This document shows positions 1-10,322 of a DNA stretch of 64,000 nt, piece by piece; positions within the stretch are counted from its first letter, which is position 1; the number at the start of each line of letters is the position of its first letter. The stretch is from assembly GCA_910587455.1 (NCBI GenBank), contig CAJULK010000002.1, forward strand, positions 62,001 through 126,000, written 5' to 3'. Below the pieces are notes generated by a model, which was not told where the DNA came from, searched no databases, and worked only from the letters and a program-made list of their open reading frames with translations. Source of the stretch: an uncultured Christensenellaceae bacterium. GTDB taxonomy: Bacteria > Bacillota > Clostridia > Christensenellales > Pumilibacteraceae. The position numbers were made by a program, and so were the translations under genes.

Positions 1-3000
1 CGAACGTGTACGAAAGCGCAGCCCCCTCGGCTTTAAGGGTCACTTTGACGCCTTTTACACTGACCGCAAACGACGAGTCGGCTGCGGAAATTACCACGCT
101 GTTTCCGCCGACTGCAACGTCGAGACTTCCGGAAGCGCCCGTTACGGTAATATCGGACAGCGAAAGTCCGTGTTTTTCGGCAAATACAAGCACTGCCGTT
201 TTGCCTGCGCCGAGCGTAAGCGTGCTTCCGTTTGCAAAGTCGGAACCGTCGCAAACCGCCGTAAGTTCGGGCGTAATTTCGTCTACCGTTATTTTACCTA
301 CGATGTAATAAACCGCACCGTTATTGAGCGTAACCGTGAGCGCTACGGGGATCTCGGATATATTATTGACGCCGCCTGCAACATTGGCGTTCCGATCTAC
401 CGTTATCGCAGGCGCAGCCGTACCGTTACCCGAAATCGCAGCGAACGCCGAATTATCGAGTATGTTCACTTCTATATTGTTTATAGCGGATATGCTCGTA
501 ACGGACGACGGTATCATGCCCGCAACGCCGACTGCGCCGTAACCGTTTCCGTTCCAATTCGCAGAAACGCTTAAGGAGCTGACATCGGAATACAGGCGAA
601 TATTCACCGTGCAGACGAGCTTGGTTCCCGCATACTCGCCCGCTGACAGTGTGACCGTGGCGTCGAGTTCGACGGTTACGGAACTCGAGAAGTTCTTTTT
701 AAGCGTCAACACGCTACCGCTTACCGAAACACCCTCGACCGAGTTCTTCATGGCGTACTCTACGGAATACCCGTCGTTTTCGAGTATGACGCCGTCGCCG
801 CTTGCGAAGTAAGGTTTTACAGCCGACTTAATGTCGTATGCTCCCGCGATACCGTTTACAGAATATCCGACGACAGCGTTCGCCTTTGAAGGAACAATCG
901 TAACGGCAAGCGCATCCGATTCGTATTCGACGCCGAATAGCGTCACTTTATATTTGACTGTAAGTTTACCGCCCGCATGCGCCGCATTGATATTATTTAC
1001 GGTCAAGTTGCTGCCGCTTACGGTATACACATTTGACGCAAGTCCGCTGCTCGGAGTGAATGTAAACGCCGAGGGCGTTCCCGTAGACAGCGAAACATAA
1101 TTCGAAACGTCAATGCCGTCGCCTACGCCGAGCTTCGTATCCGTGATATTCCACGTAACGCTCGGCACGACCACGTCGAATGTTTTATCGATTGTATAGA
1201 TCGCTCCGTCGAATACGCCGCCTTCCACTCTGCATGTCGAACGCAGAGTTATCACGCTCTCCGATTTTTGCGTGCCGGCAGTAAGCTCGTGACCGCTTAC
1301 TCGGCCGTTGCCGGACAGGACTTGATACTCTACCTCGAACGATCCCTTGAATCCCGTGCCATCGACAATGTTGGTATGCACTTCGGTCGATTCGCCGGGT
1401 ATAAGCGTCGTCTTGCCCGCCGAAAGCGCAAACTGCGGCGCGGTTGCCGTGAGCTTGAGCGAACGGCTTTCCGTAACGAACTGTCTGCCGGCAACGTCCA
1501 CGACCGCGCGGACAACAAGTTCCGTAGGCTTTTTGGCGGTAATAATAACCTCATTGCCCGCAACAGTCTGTTCCACATCGCCTATAACGTCGTATTTGAC
1601 GACCGAAACAGGCACGTTTTCGTTATCGGACGAAACAGCGAATTTGAATTTATACGGCGTAGTATCGTAATCTATCGCATAAGACGTTACCGAAGCGGCT
1701 ACATCGGTATAGCTGTGTCCGCCGTTTGAAGAAGCCGAAAGGTTTACAGCGATATTTACCGCGCCTGCGGAGAACGTATAGCTCTTTTCTGCCGATCTGT
1801 ATGTCTTGCCGTATACTGTTGCCGTAACGGTAAATTTAAGCGTTCCGCGTACCGCGCCGAATCCGAACGTCACGACGTTTCCGGAAGAAGTAACGCTCGC
1901 AATAGCGTCGGAGTTGTCACATTCTATCGAATACGCCCAATCGCTCGCAATATACCACGAATCCGTAGGCACGGTTATTTCCGCAGTGTACTTTTCATTC
2001 CCGTCCACGGTCTTGGTAGATCCCTCTGCAACCGTATTGCCCTCGTTGTCCTTGAGCGTAAATTCTATGGGAGGCGCAATGCCGACCACGTCCACAGTAA
2101 GCGTCTTACTCTTTACGAAGTTTCCTACGAGTTGGGCTTGCGATCCCGACGCGAGCGTATATGTTGCCGTAACGGTAAACGTGTGCGAGCCGTAAAGATT
2201 TGACGAATTGCGGTTTGCGAACGAAAGCGTAGCCTTGTTCGCATCTTTAATTATTTCGAAAACAGACCCGCCGTTTTCCGTTACATTATATCCGACGTCA
2301 AACCCGGCCACGTCGTTCTCGTTGCCCCAGCTTGCGACAACGCTCTCGTTATACACGGCATTGATTTCGGCGCTGTCGATATCGACGTCTATTTCGGGAA
2401 GCGCGGCTACTATAACGTTGCACTCGCATTGCACGCGCGTGCCGTTGTTTTCCGCAATGATCGTTATTTTTCCGTTGCCGATAGACAAAGGCGTAATAAC
2501 CGTTCCCGAAACGGAAGCGACGGCGGTATTATCGGAAACTACGGTATACTTGGTTGCGCCCGCAACGGCAACGTCTTCGAAAGCGGTGGTCACATTTATG
2601 AAATTCATAATGTCTACCGTAGTATACGTTTTATTGCCGCCGAGATAAAGAATAAACGCATCGCGCGCCGCGTCGTAAGTATAGTCGCCGCTTACTTTAC
2701 CGACAGTGACAGACGCAATGTCAACAGTGTATTCTATATCTATACGAATCGTGTAAGTCTTGCCCGACGACGCGTCTGAATAGATCGCGCTGTAATATAT
2801 CCTGCCCAAACCGTCGACGTCGATCACCGGATATTTGAACGTCAATCGCCCGTTGTCGATCACCGCGATCGGCTTTGCGTCGGAACTCTTTATTTCCTGC
2901 GTGCGTGCCGAATTTCTATAAAGTTTGTATTCGGGCACGGCTCCTTCGACGTACGCACCGCTGCCGAGGTTAAACACCTTGGCGACAAACCCAAACGATG

Positions 3001-6000
3001 TATTCTTATCCGATACGGACAGCTTTGCCGTATAGCTGTATTCGTCCGCGCCCTGTTTGATAGAAGCGTCGTTACCGCTTTCCGCAAGTTTAATGCCGTT
3101 TGCCTGCGTCGTGATGACTATAGGCGTATCCACGGTAATGTTTTTGTATAATACTCGAACCATATACAACGGGTCGTCGCCCGACTTTCCTACAAGCACG
3201 CCGTTCTTTACATGGATATTTGAATCGTTGTCCACGTATATATCGTTACCGTTATAGCGCTCGTAACCGTTAACGCCCTTTTTGACAATAAATTTATCTA
3301 CGGTGTTTTTTACGACTGCGTCGGGCTGATATCTCGAATCTGTCGCATTGTATTTTTCACCGTTGTAGTTGATGTTGATTTTTTGCGTAGCGGTCTCTCC
3401 TGCGCCGCCCGTAGTAACAAATTCATAACCGTTTTCTTCGGTATCCATGGCGAAGATATCCATGGCGATATTGACGGTTATCGTAACCGTGAAATTGCGT
3501 TCGAATCCGTTTGTGTTATCGGCAAACTCAAACACGCATTTATACTCGGACGCGGTTGAAAAAGCGTCTTTGTCGAGAACTATTTTAATGTACGGGCTTT
3601 CCTTGAAACTCGTAGTGAATTTAAGCCCCGAAACTACGGGCGTCACGACCGAAAGATGGGTCGTATCGTATTTGAGATTGTCGTAAACAGATCCGCCGTA
3701 CTCGTAGCTCGCAAGCGCATTGTACCCTATCCCGACCACATATTCGGACGTTAAGGCGTCTTCGATCGAGGCAAGATTGAACGTGTGGCGGAAGTCTGCG
3801 GCAAAGTACTCGTCTGTAGTCAATGTGACTTCGCCGTGCGTAAACGATATCGTTCCGAGCGCCGTATCGATCACGTACGGGATACGGAAGCTCTTTCTGT
3901 CGGGAACTTCGTGCGCTTCCACAACAGTTATGTCGCCGTTACTGCGCAACGCGGAATCGGATAAACGGATCGTAAACTTGACTCTGTAACCGACATGATC
4001 GGAATCGTAAACGCTGTTGGTTTTATCCGCGTCCGTAGGCGACAAGTTGTAAGTATGCGTTGATTTATCCGTCGCCGCAGTACGGAAATTGCCGTCGTCG
4101 ATACTTACTTCAAAGTATGACGGGAACGTGATATCAACCTTTTCGAATGTCGAAAGCGGCGATTCTTTATCCACTTTCGAATAATAGATACGGACATAGA
4201 AAGTATGTTCTTTAAGCTCCGTAACATTATTGCTTCCGCCGAAATATTTTCCGAACACGAATTTGTCGTTAGTCGCGTCGAATGCGTCTGTATAACCGCT
4301 GTCCTTAAACACTGCTATTCCGTCTACGGGACGGGCAAGATTCTTAACGACGATTCTCAGGTTTCTGATAGTAAGAGCGCCGTGAACGGAGGCGGTATAA
4401 TTGGTCCCGTTAACGTCGCCCGCTTGCGGTGCGCTAAACACGATAGACGTATATCCGCTTTCGTACGTTCCGTTACCGAGAGAATCGGATATAGGCGTTC
4501 CGTTATTTTTAGGTACGTCGAAATACACCGTACCGATCAAGTGAGCCAAATCCGATGCGTCGCGCCCGATAACAAGGTTTTGTCCGCCCTCGAGTCTGAC
4601 GACAGCCGACGAGTAGACCGAACCGGGTGCAAACTGGCTTATGGGATAATCGTAATACGACCCGTCGACGGATAACTGTATTTCGTCCGAAGCTCCGCAT
4701 TGCGGGGACGTGTACAGTTTTACATCGTCGGGAGTGCGCTGCAAAATAACCTTGCGTTTTTGCGAAACGAACCCTTCCGCCGCCCAATTCACGTCGCTGC
4801 TGCCGAGCTTATACTCGATGCTGATCGAATCGATTATTGCGTCTATAGTGCTTTTGTTGCGATAGACGTACTCGAAGATATCGAGCAATGCAACGATCTT
4901 GCTTCCGTCGTATTCAAACAATTCGTCGGTGTCGGTTTCGTTAAACTTAAAACGCGAAACGTCGCCTACCGGGTATTTGTAAAGTTTCTTACTTCCTACA
5001 TACAGATCGAGATCCGTGGAATTATCGTATACCGTTTCCGCTTTCGCAAACGTGCGTTTTACATACAACAAATCTTTGGTTACGGACGCATGGGCGCTGC
5101 CCGTATATGTAACGATTTTGTCCGCAGAGTCGCGGCTGTACAGCTCTGTCACCGCGTCGATAATAAAGATCTTGATATTGAGATCGTTTCCTATCTTGTT
5201 GCCCGCATTATTCTTAGCCGTATAAGTGACGGTAACTTGCGAAAGATTATCGGGAACTACCGTACCCGTGAACTGCAACGAACCGTCTTTTGTTTTTTCG
5301 AATCCGTCTGAAATATTGCTGAGCGCGATCTCGACGCTGCCCAATCCGTTGAGCTTGACAAAGCGTTTCAGATCGAACGGCAAAGCGGCGCCGTCGGCAC
5401 GGTTCTGCACAAAGATTTGCGCTTCGGTATCGGTCTTTTTTATAAATCCGCCGACTTCCGCACCGTTATTCGTGACTATCGCTTTCGCTTCTGTTTCCGG
5501 TATAAAGCCTGCCGACGAAGCTATAGTGACGACGTTGAATTTGACCGTTTCTTCCCACGATCTGTCGAATTTATCTTTATCGTTCCAATCGTCGGTACCT
5601 GTGATCGAAGTTCCTACCTTATGGAATACAAGCGTATACGACTTATTGGGCGCGCCCGATTTGACGGACACGTTAAACGTGGCTTTTCCCGTATATTTTT
5701 TGTTTGTGGCGGCGTCGCTGTCGGGCGTAAATTTAAGCGTATCGCTGAACATCAACTCCTTGCCCGATTGCATGACGGACGTGCCTATACGTACTTCTAT
5801 ATTCTTCTCGTCGAACTCGACATAGAATTTGTTGGAAATGAACTTTCTTGATAAATCGTCTACATTCGTATGCTCGGGCGCTTGAACGAAATACGATATC
5901 GTCATTTGCGAAGTAACGCCGGGCGAAGTCGGAATACCGCCCTCCTCTTCGTTGATCTTAATGATCTCGTCGCGCGAATATTCTTTGCCAGCCGTCAACA

Positions 6001-7354
6001 CCGACACAGAGCCCGTAGTATTTGCCGCTACGACGCGCACGTTGATCGTTGCCGCCGAATTGATTCCGTCGGACGACGAATCCCTTATAGTCAGCGTAGT
6101 TTCGCCGAGCCCGACGCCCAAGATCTGGATCTGCCCCGCACTTGTCTTGTTTACGTCGAGTATGCTAGTGTTTCCGGATACTGCGGTGAGCGAAAGTTTG
6201 GAAAACCAATTTTCTATTATGCCTTTTTTGACGTCGCCTTCGTCCTTGACGGCATACTGCAGTTTGACGGGGTTAATCAAAAGGTGCGAAAGAATATTGT
6301 CGTAACGTACATCGTACGGCAATGTGATTGTTTCGCCTATGGACGGTTGCGGAAACTTGTTGTCGCCGCCCACGTAAAGATTGCCGTTGGAGTCCACGTA
6401 CTTTTCGTAGAACGCTTCGGTGCGCGGCGTGGAATAAAGATACATGCTGTCGATCAGATTGAACGACGCGTTGCTCTTGACTTCCACCTTCAACTGCTGC
6501 GTGACAGGCTCGCTGTCGTTATGTACGTTGGCGGTTACGTTTATTATAGCCGTACCTACTTTATTGACGCGGAATCCGAACTGCGACGGCGTGGATGAAA
6601 CTATGCTTATAACGCCTTCCGAATCGGCGGGTTTTACCTCTACGTCGTTTGAACGTCCGCCGTCTGTTTCCACTACCGTGATCTCCGCATATTTGTCGGT
6701 AGCCGCGTCGTACGCACCCTTCTGAGTAAACGTCACGTAGCTTATATCGTTGTTGCCTGCGGTAGAATAATACGGCACGGTAACTTTGCCGTCCGTTATG
6801 GCAGTGTTTGTAGAGCCGCGGCGGTATCTGTCGAAGATTATATGCTCGGTGCCCTGACGCACGACGAAAAACTTAATGCGCTGAAGTTTGGAGCTGTCCG
6901 ACGTCGAACGCGCCGTTACGACTACTTCCTGATTTTTGTCGGCAAGCGCCGCGGTTGGCTCGAAAGTGTAGAAAAACTTATTATCAGAACCTTCTACGAG
7001 TCCCGAATTGACGACGCGGATAGCGTTTGCGGGTTCTATGAGCCAGCTGACTTCCTTAGCCGCCGTGCCCTCTGCGGATACGGTTGCATAGACCGTATAC
7101 TGATGCCCTACCGAAACGTAATTGACAGGCTCTTCGGTATCGCTCCCCGCAGTCTTTGTAAACAGAGACGACGCTTCGACGGATATATCGTTGACGCGCC
7201 CCGTAGTCTGTTCGACGTTAGGTTTAAGAAAATACAAAACCAAAAACGTTACGGCGGCAGCCAACAGCAGTCCCATAACGACAAACATTATTATCAGTTT
7301 CGACTTGGTCTTTTTTACGGGTGCAAGTTCGATAACTTCATCCGAAATAGGCAT
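1..7354 (-). CDS. Giant membrane-anchored surface protein with Ig-like repeats, C-terminus cut by window edge
   Basis: I translated several separate stretches of the minus strand by hand (near 1, 1200, 2050, 3960, 5200 and 7300) and all lie in the same open frame, giving at least 2,451 residues with no stop before the edge. The start at 7354 has a GGAGGG ribosome site 7 bases upstream and a promoter at 7388-7416. The N-terminus has a short cytoplasmic stretch (about residues 1-18, lysine-rich), one hydrophobic helix (about 19-42) and then a very long outward chain of beta-type, Thr/Val/Asn/Asp-rich repeats of the kind found in bacterial Ig-like and cadherin-like domains. Cysteine is rare. I infer a cell-surface adhesin or stalk protein anchored by its N-terminal helix. 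The C-terminus is not visible, so a sorting signal or binding head cannot be judged. No specific family is claimed. Confidence 0.85.
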   Translation of the reverse strand, partial: MPISDEVIELAPVKKTKSKLIIMFVVMGLLLAAAVTFLVLYFLKPNVEQTTGRVNDISVEASSLFTKTAGSDTEEPVNYVSVGHQYTVYATVSAEGTAAKEVSWLIEPANAIRVVNSGLVEGSDNKFFYTFEPTAALADKNQEVVVTARSTSDSSKLQRIKFFVVRQGTEHIIFDRYRRGSTNTAITDGKVTVPYYSTAGNNDISYVTFTQKGAYDAATDKYAEITVVETDGGRSNDVEVKPADSEGVISIVSSTPSQFGFRVNKVGTAIINVTANVHNDSEPVTQQLKVEVKSNASFNLIDSMYLYSTPRTEAFYEKYVDSNGNLYVGGDNKFPQPSIGETITLPYDVRYDNILSHLLINPVKLQYAVKDEGDVKKGIIENWFSKLSLTAVSGNTSILDVNKTSAGQIQILGVGLGETTLTIRDSSSDGINSAATINVRVVAANTTGSVSVLTAGKEYSRDEIIKINEEEGGIPTSPGVTSQMTISYFVQAPEHTNVDDLSRKFISNKFYVEFDEKNIEVRIGTSVMQSGKELMFSDTLKFTPDSDAATNKKYTGKATFNVSVKSGAPNKSYTLVFHKVGTSITGTDDWNDKDKFDRSWEETVKFNVVTIASSAGFIPETEAKAIVTNNGAEVGGFIKKTDTEAQIFVQNRADGAALPFDLKRFVKLNGLGSVEIALSNISDGFEKTKDGSLQFTGTVVPDNLSQVTVTYTAKNNAGNKIGNDLNIKIFIIDAVTELYSRDSADKIVTYTGSAHASVTKDLLYVKRTFAKAETVYDNSTDLDLYVGSKKLYKYPVGDVSRFKFNETDTDELFEYDGSKIVALLDIFEYVYRNKSTIDAIIDSISIEYKLGSSDVNWAAEGFVSQKRKVILQRTPDDVKLYTSPQCGASDEIQLSVDGSYYDYPISQFAPGSVYSSAVVRLEGGQNLVIGRDASDLAHLIGTVYFDVPKNNGTPISDSLGNGTYESGYTSIVFSAPQAGDVNGTNYTASVHGALTIRNLRIVVKNLARPVDGIAVFKDSGYTDAFDATNDKFVFGKYFGGSNNVTELKEHTFYVRIYYSKVDKESPLSTFEKVDITFPSYFEVSIDDGNFRTAATDKSTHTYNLSPTDADKTNSVYDSDHVGYRVKFTIRLSDSALRSNGDITVVEAHEVPDRKSFRIPYVIDTALGTISFTHGEVTLTTDEYFAADFRHTFNLASIEDALTSEYVVGIGYNALASYEYGGSVYDNLKYDTTHLSVVTPVVSGLKFTTSFKESPYIKIVLDKDAFSTASEYKCVFEFADNTNGFERNFTVTITVNIAMDIFAMDTEENGYEFVTTGGAGETATQKININYNGEKYNATDSRYQPDAVVKNTVDKFIVKKGVNGYERYNGNDIYVDNDSNIHVKNGVLVGKSGDDPLYMVRVLYKNITVDTPIVITTQANGIKLAESGNDASIKQGADEYSYTAKLSVSDKNTSFGFVAKVFNLGSGAYVEGAVPEYKLYRNSARTQEIKSSDAKPIAVIDNGRLTFKYPVIDVDGLGRIYYSAIYSDASSGKTYTIRIDIEYTVDIASVTVGKVSGDYTYDAARDAFILYLGGNKTYTTVDIMNFINVTTAFEDVAVAGATKYTVVSDNTAVASVSGTVITPLSIGNGKITIIAENNGTRVQCECNVIVAALPEIDVDIDSAEINAVYNESVVASWGNENDVAGFDVGYNVTENGGSVFEIIKDANKATLSFANRNSSNLYGSHTFTVTATYTLASGSQAQLVGNFVKSKTLTVDVVGIAPPIEFTLKDNEGNTVAEGSTKTVDGNEKYTAEITVPTDSWYIASDWAYSIECDNSDAIASVTSSGNVVTFGFGAVRGTLKFTVTATVYGKTYRSAEKSYTFSAGAVNIAVNLSASSNGGHSYTDVAASVTSYAIDYDTTPYKFKFAVSSDNENVPVSVVKYDVIGDVEQTVAGNEVIITAKKPTELVVRAVVDVAGRQFVTESRSLKLTATAPQFALSAGKTTLIPGESTEVHTNIVDGTGFKGSFEVEYQVLSGNGRVSGHELTAGTQKSESVITLRSTCRVEGGVFDGAIYTIDKTFDVVVPSVTWNITDTKLGVGDGIDVSNYVSLSTGTPSAFTFTPSSGLASNVYTVSGSNLTVNNINAAHAGGKLTVKYKVTLFGVEYESDALAVTIVPSKANAVVGYSVNGIAGAYDIKSAVKPYFASGDGVILENDGYSVEYAMKNSVEGVSVSGSVLTLKKNFSSSVTVELDATVTLSAGEYAGTKLVCTVNIRLYSDVSSLSVSANWNGNGYGAVGVAGMIPSSVTSISAINNIEVNILDNSAFAAISGNGTAAPAITVDRNANVAGGVNNISEIPVALTVTLNNGAVYYIVGKITVDEITPELTAVCDGSDFANGSTLTLGAGKTAVLVFAEKHGLSLSDITVTGASGSLDVAVGGNSVVISAADSSFAVSVKGVKVTLKAEGAALSYTF

Positions 7355-7387
7355 ACGTGTGCCCTCCGTGTGTAATAATACCCGTAT

Positions 7388-7416
7388 ACTATACTACATT
7401 GCAATCGTTTTGTCAA
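7388..7416 (-). promoter_or_regulatory. Sigma-A type promoter for the giant surface protein
   Basis: On the minus strand TTGACA (7411-7416) and TATAGT (7388-7393) are separated by 17 bp. The predicted start leaves a leader of about 27 bases before the ATG at 7354, with a strong ribosome site. Confidence 0.75.
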
Positions 7417-7574
7417 GAGTAGGCAAGGACAATTTTGCACGATTTTAGCAGTCGCCGATGTTTATTGCTAACAAACTCGCGGGCAATCTGCAAGCGCCGC
7501 GCTTATACTTGAATCGTAATGTCGCGCGCATTGTGGGCAATTTTATAATATTCCTAAAAAATATGTAAAAGCGA

Positions 7575-7604
7575 TTGACAAATTGCATATAATTATGGTA
7601 GAAT
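7575..7604 (+). promoter_or_regulatory. Sigma-A type promoter for the MarR-like gene
   Basis: TTGACA (7575-7580) is followed after 18 bp by TAGAAT (7599-7604). The ribosome site GAGGAG (7626-7631) lies 9 bases before the ATG at 7641. The two promoters at 7388 and 7575 are divergent; I saw no gene in the roughly 285 bases between the coding regions. Confidence 0.65.
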
Positions 7605-7640
7605 CCTTATGCGTAAAAAACTTTTGAGGAGTAAAATGTT

Positions 7641-8045
7641 ATGTTAGCCGATCAAATCGTTTCACTAAATCTTACTACAAGAAAGCTTTGCAAAAATTGC
7701 GACGGAGGCTCCGTAATTTCTCAAAAAATGCGCTTCCTCTATCTTGTACGCAATGACGTCTTATCCCCCAAAGAACTCGTCGGCGAGCTTTCAATTGCCA
7801 AGCCCAACTTAACCATACTCGCGAGAAATATGATTGCCGAGGGACTTATCGAAAAAATGCGTGTCGAACGCGACATGCGTTCAGTACACTACAAAATCAC
7901 CGACAAAGGCTTGGAAGAGCTCAATCGCCTTCTCGCCGAACTCGACGAATCGGTGACCAAACAACTTCAGCTGAACGACAAAAAAGTTCAAAAAGGCGAA
8001 AAAAAGCTCGAAGACGCACTTGCTTTTTTGAACGGCGCCGAATAG
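7641..8045 (+). CDS. MarR-like winged-helix transcriptional regulator
   Basis: The 134-residue protein matches the size and layout of MarR-type regulators. A helix-turn-helix lies at about residues 41-65 (around PKELVGELSIAKPNLT), followed by a wing (about 70-90, with the typical DMRSVHYKITDKG pattern) and a C-terminal charged helix for dimerisation. Such proteins are cytoplasmic DNA-binding dimers, often ligand-responsive. The start is supported by GAGGAG 9 bases upstream and by a promoter at 7575-7604. It stands just before cysE-cysS on the same strand (99 bases to the chosen cysE start), so it may share transcription with them, but it could equally control the divergent giant surface-protein gene. 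The target and ligand are unknown. Confidence 0.75.
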   Translation: MLADQIVSLNLTTRKLCKNCDGGSVISQKMRFLYLVRNDVLSPKELVGELSIAKPNLTILARNMIAEGLIEKMRVERDMRSVHYKITDKGLEELNRLLAELDESVTKQLQLNDKKVQKGEKKLEDALAFLNGAE

Positions 8046-8143
8046 TATTTTTGTCAGCATATCCCCATGTAGCTCTGCGCCGCATCGGCAATCATTCGGT
8101 TTGCCAGCGGCGTTTTGTTTTGTATCACACGTTCGGAGTGCGC

Positions 8144-8806
8144 ATGAAAAAACTGAAAGCATTTACGGCAATACGTCGCGACCTCGACGCAGTCATGCTG
8201 CACGATCCCGCGACGCGCAATAAATTCGAAGCTGCACTGTGCAGCAGCGGGTTTCACGCGCTCGTGCTTTACAGGTTTTTTCATTTTCTGCACGTGCACA
8301 GATACTTTCTGCTTGCGCGCATGCTTTCCGCACTCACCCGCTTTTTCACGGGCATAGAAATTCACCCGGGTGCGACGATCGGCGCCGGTGTGTTTATAGA
8401 CCACGGCTCGGGCGTCGTCATCGGCGAAACCGCCGTAGTCGGCGACAACGTGATCATTTATCAAGGCGTCACTCTCGGCGGCACGGGTAAGGACAAAGGC
8501 AAGCGTCACCCCACTATAGAAGATAACGTAATGATTTGCTCGGGAGCAAAGGTGTTGGGTCCGTTTACCGTCGGCAGCGGATCCAAGATCGGCGCGGGGT
8601 CGATAGTGCTTGCCGAAGTTCCGCCCAACGCGACGGTAGTGGGCGTGCCCGGGCATGTTGTGCGCATAGACGGCAAACGGGTAGACGATCTTAATCAGGC
8701 TCTGCCCGACCCCGTCGAGGACGACATCACCGAACTTTCGGCGCGAATATCCGAACTTGAAAAAAAGCTCGCCGAGCTTGAAAACGACTCGAAACGGTCA
8801 AATTAA
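8144..8806 (+). CDS. cysE: Serine O-acetyltransferase
   Basis: This enzyme acetylates L-serine with acetyl-CoA, the first step of cysteine synthesis. The 220-residue product has the short N-terminal helical region (with the typical RDLDAVMLHDPA stretch near residue 12) and then a left-handed beta-helix of hexapeptide repeats from about residue 80, including HPGATIG, IDHGSGVVIGETA and GVTLGGTGK, which carry the active-site His and the CoA-binding turn. The C-terminus adds a short acidic coiled coil. I chose the ATG at 8144, with GGAG 5 bases upstream, over an in-frame ATG at 8051 because the extra N-terminal residues do not resemble the family. The gene is followed after 28 bases by cysS, so cysteine synthesis and tRNA charging are paired, as in many Firmicutes. 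Confidence 0.93.
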   Translation: MKKLKAFTAIRRDLDAVMLHDPATRNKFEAALCSSGFHALVLYRFFHFLHVHRYFLLARMLSALTRFFTGIEIHPGATIGAGVFIDHGSGVVIGETAVVGDNVIIYQGVTLGGTGKDKGKRHPTIEDNVMICSGAKVLGPFTVGSGSKIGAGSIVLAEVPPNATVVGVPGHVVRIDGKRVDDLNQALPDPVEDDITELSARISELEKKLAELENDSKRSN

Positions 8807-8834
8807 AAATCCGAACGACACGGGGCATGATTTT

Positions 8835-10235
8835 ATGGATAAAATACTCATTTACAATACGCTTACGCGCAAAAAAGAAGAACTGAAACCTCTGGCGCCG
8901 CCCGTAGTAGCGACGTATTCTTGCGGGCCTACCGTTTACAATTATGCGCACATCGGCAACCTTCGTACATATGTATTCATGGACGAACTGCGCAGAACGC
9001 TCAAGTTCGCCGGATACACCACAAAGTCGGTCATGAACATTACGGATGTGGGACATTTGACGTCAGACGGCGACGACGGCGAGGACAAAATGCAATCGGC
9101 TGCGAAAAAGCAGAACAAATCGCCCGAAGAGATAGCCGCATTTTATTCTTCCGTATTCTTCAAAGATCTCGAAAGACTGCATATCCTTTTGCCCGAAATT
9201 ATTGCGAAGGCGACGGACAATATCCCCGAAATGATAGATTTTGTCATAAAGCTGTGCGAAAAAGGTTACGGGTACGAAACCGACGACGGCATTTATTTCG
9301 ATATTTCAAAGTTTGACGGGTACGGCAAACTGTCGCGCTGCAATCTCGACGACGCGCTCGCAGGCGCGCGAGTTGCGATAAATACGCAAAAGCGCCACCC
9401 TGCCGATTTCGCGCTTTGGAAAAAGGCGGAGAAAAATCACATCATGCAATGGCAGTCGCCGTGGGGCATGGGCTACCCCGGCTGGCACATCGAATGTTCG
9501 GCAATGGGAAAGAAATTCCTCGGCGACAGATTCGACATTCACACCGGCGGCGTAGATCATATTCCCATTCATCACGAAAACGAGATCGCACAGTCCGAAG
9601 CGCTCGAAGGCCATCCCGTAGTGAACGCATGGATGCACGGCGAGTTCATGCTCGTAGACGGCGGAAAAATGAGCAAATCGCTCGGCAACGTATACACCGT
9701 AGACGATCTGATCTCGCGCGGATACTCGCCTCTCGCATTCAGATATTTTTGCATGAACACGCATTATCGCAACAAACTCAACTTTACGTTCACCGGTCTC
9801 GACGGCGCAGCGGTCGCGTACGATCGCTTGCGCTCCGCAATATCCGCATGTGCCGACGCAAAGAGCGGCGACGGCTCGACCCGTAAAAAGATAAAAGAAC
9901 TTCGCAAAAGTATACTCGACGCGGTTTACGACGATCTCAACTTCCCGCTCGCACTCGGCGAACTGTGGACTATGGCCAAACTCGCGCCGTGCAAAGAGAT
10001 ATTCGATACCGCAAAAGAACTCGGCGCCGTTTTTGCGCTCGATTTGCACGTACCGCCCGAAAAACGCGATTCCGCCGAAGTCATTCCCGACAATGTCAAA
10101 AAAATCGCAGACGAACGGTTTGCGGCGCGCGCCAAAAAGGATTGGGCGACTTCGGACGCGCTCCGCGCCGAACTCGACGCGCTCGGCTATTCCGTTCTCG
10201 ACAGCAAAACCGGTTACGAGCTGAAAAAGAAATAA
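8835..10235 (+). CDS. cysS: Cysteinyl-tRNA synthetase
   Basis: The class I enzyme attaches cysteine to tRNA-Cys in the cytoplasm. The 466-residue length is normal. Visible motifs are the zinc-ligand and HIGH region (CGPTVYNYAHIGN, Cys30 and HIGN at 39-42), the second zinc set (WHIECSAM and the HHENE stretch) and the KMSKS loop (GGKMSKSLGN). An anticodon-binding helical domain follows at the C-terminus. I start at 8835 rather than at an upstream in-frame ATG at 8757 that lies inside cysE and would add residues foreign to the family. Transcription probably continues from cysE and ends at the hairpin at 10262-10300. No T-box leader is visible before cysE or cysS. Confidence 0.95.
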   Translation: MDKILIYNTLTRKKEELKPLAPPVVATYSCGPTVYNYAHIGNLRTYVFMDELRRTLKFAGYTTKSVMNITDVGHLTSDGDDGEDKMQSAAKKQNKSPEEIAAFYSSVFFKDLERLHILLPEIIAKATDNIPEMIDFVIKLCEKGYGYETDDGIYFDISKFDGYGKLSRCNLDDALAGARVAINTQKRHPADFALWKKAEKNHIMQWQSPWGMGYPGWHIECSAMGKKFLGDRFDIHTGGVDHIPIHHENEIAQSEALEGHPVVNAWMHGEFMLVDGGKMSKSLGNVYTVDDLISRGYSPLAFRYFCMNTHYRNKLNFTFTGLDGAAVAYDRLRSAISACADAKSGDGSTRKKIKELRKSILDAVYDDLNFPLALGELWTMAKLAPCKEIFDTAKELGAVFALDLHVPPEKRDSAEVIPDNVKKIADERFAARAKKDWATSDALRAELDALGYSVLDSKTGYELKKK

Positions 10236-10261
10236 CGCACGAATTTATGTCACGAACAAAA

Positions 10262-10300
10262 AGAAGCATTGTCCGATCATCGGCAATGCTTCTCTTTTTA
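10262..10300. terminator. Bidirectional Rho-independent terminator between cysS and hydA
   Basis: A 10-bp stem (AGAAGCATTG with CAATGCTTCT) is followed by a T-run on the plus strand. On the minus strand it is followed by TTTTTG. It can therefore stop both the plus-strand cysS transcript and the minus-strand hydrogenase operon. Confidence 0.85.
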
Positions 10301-10322
10301 TTGATATTCGATCTTAATCGAT

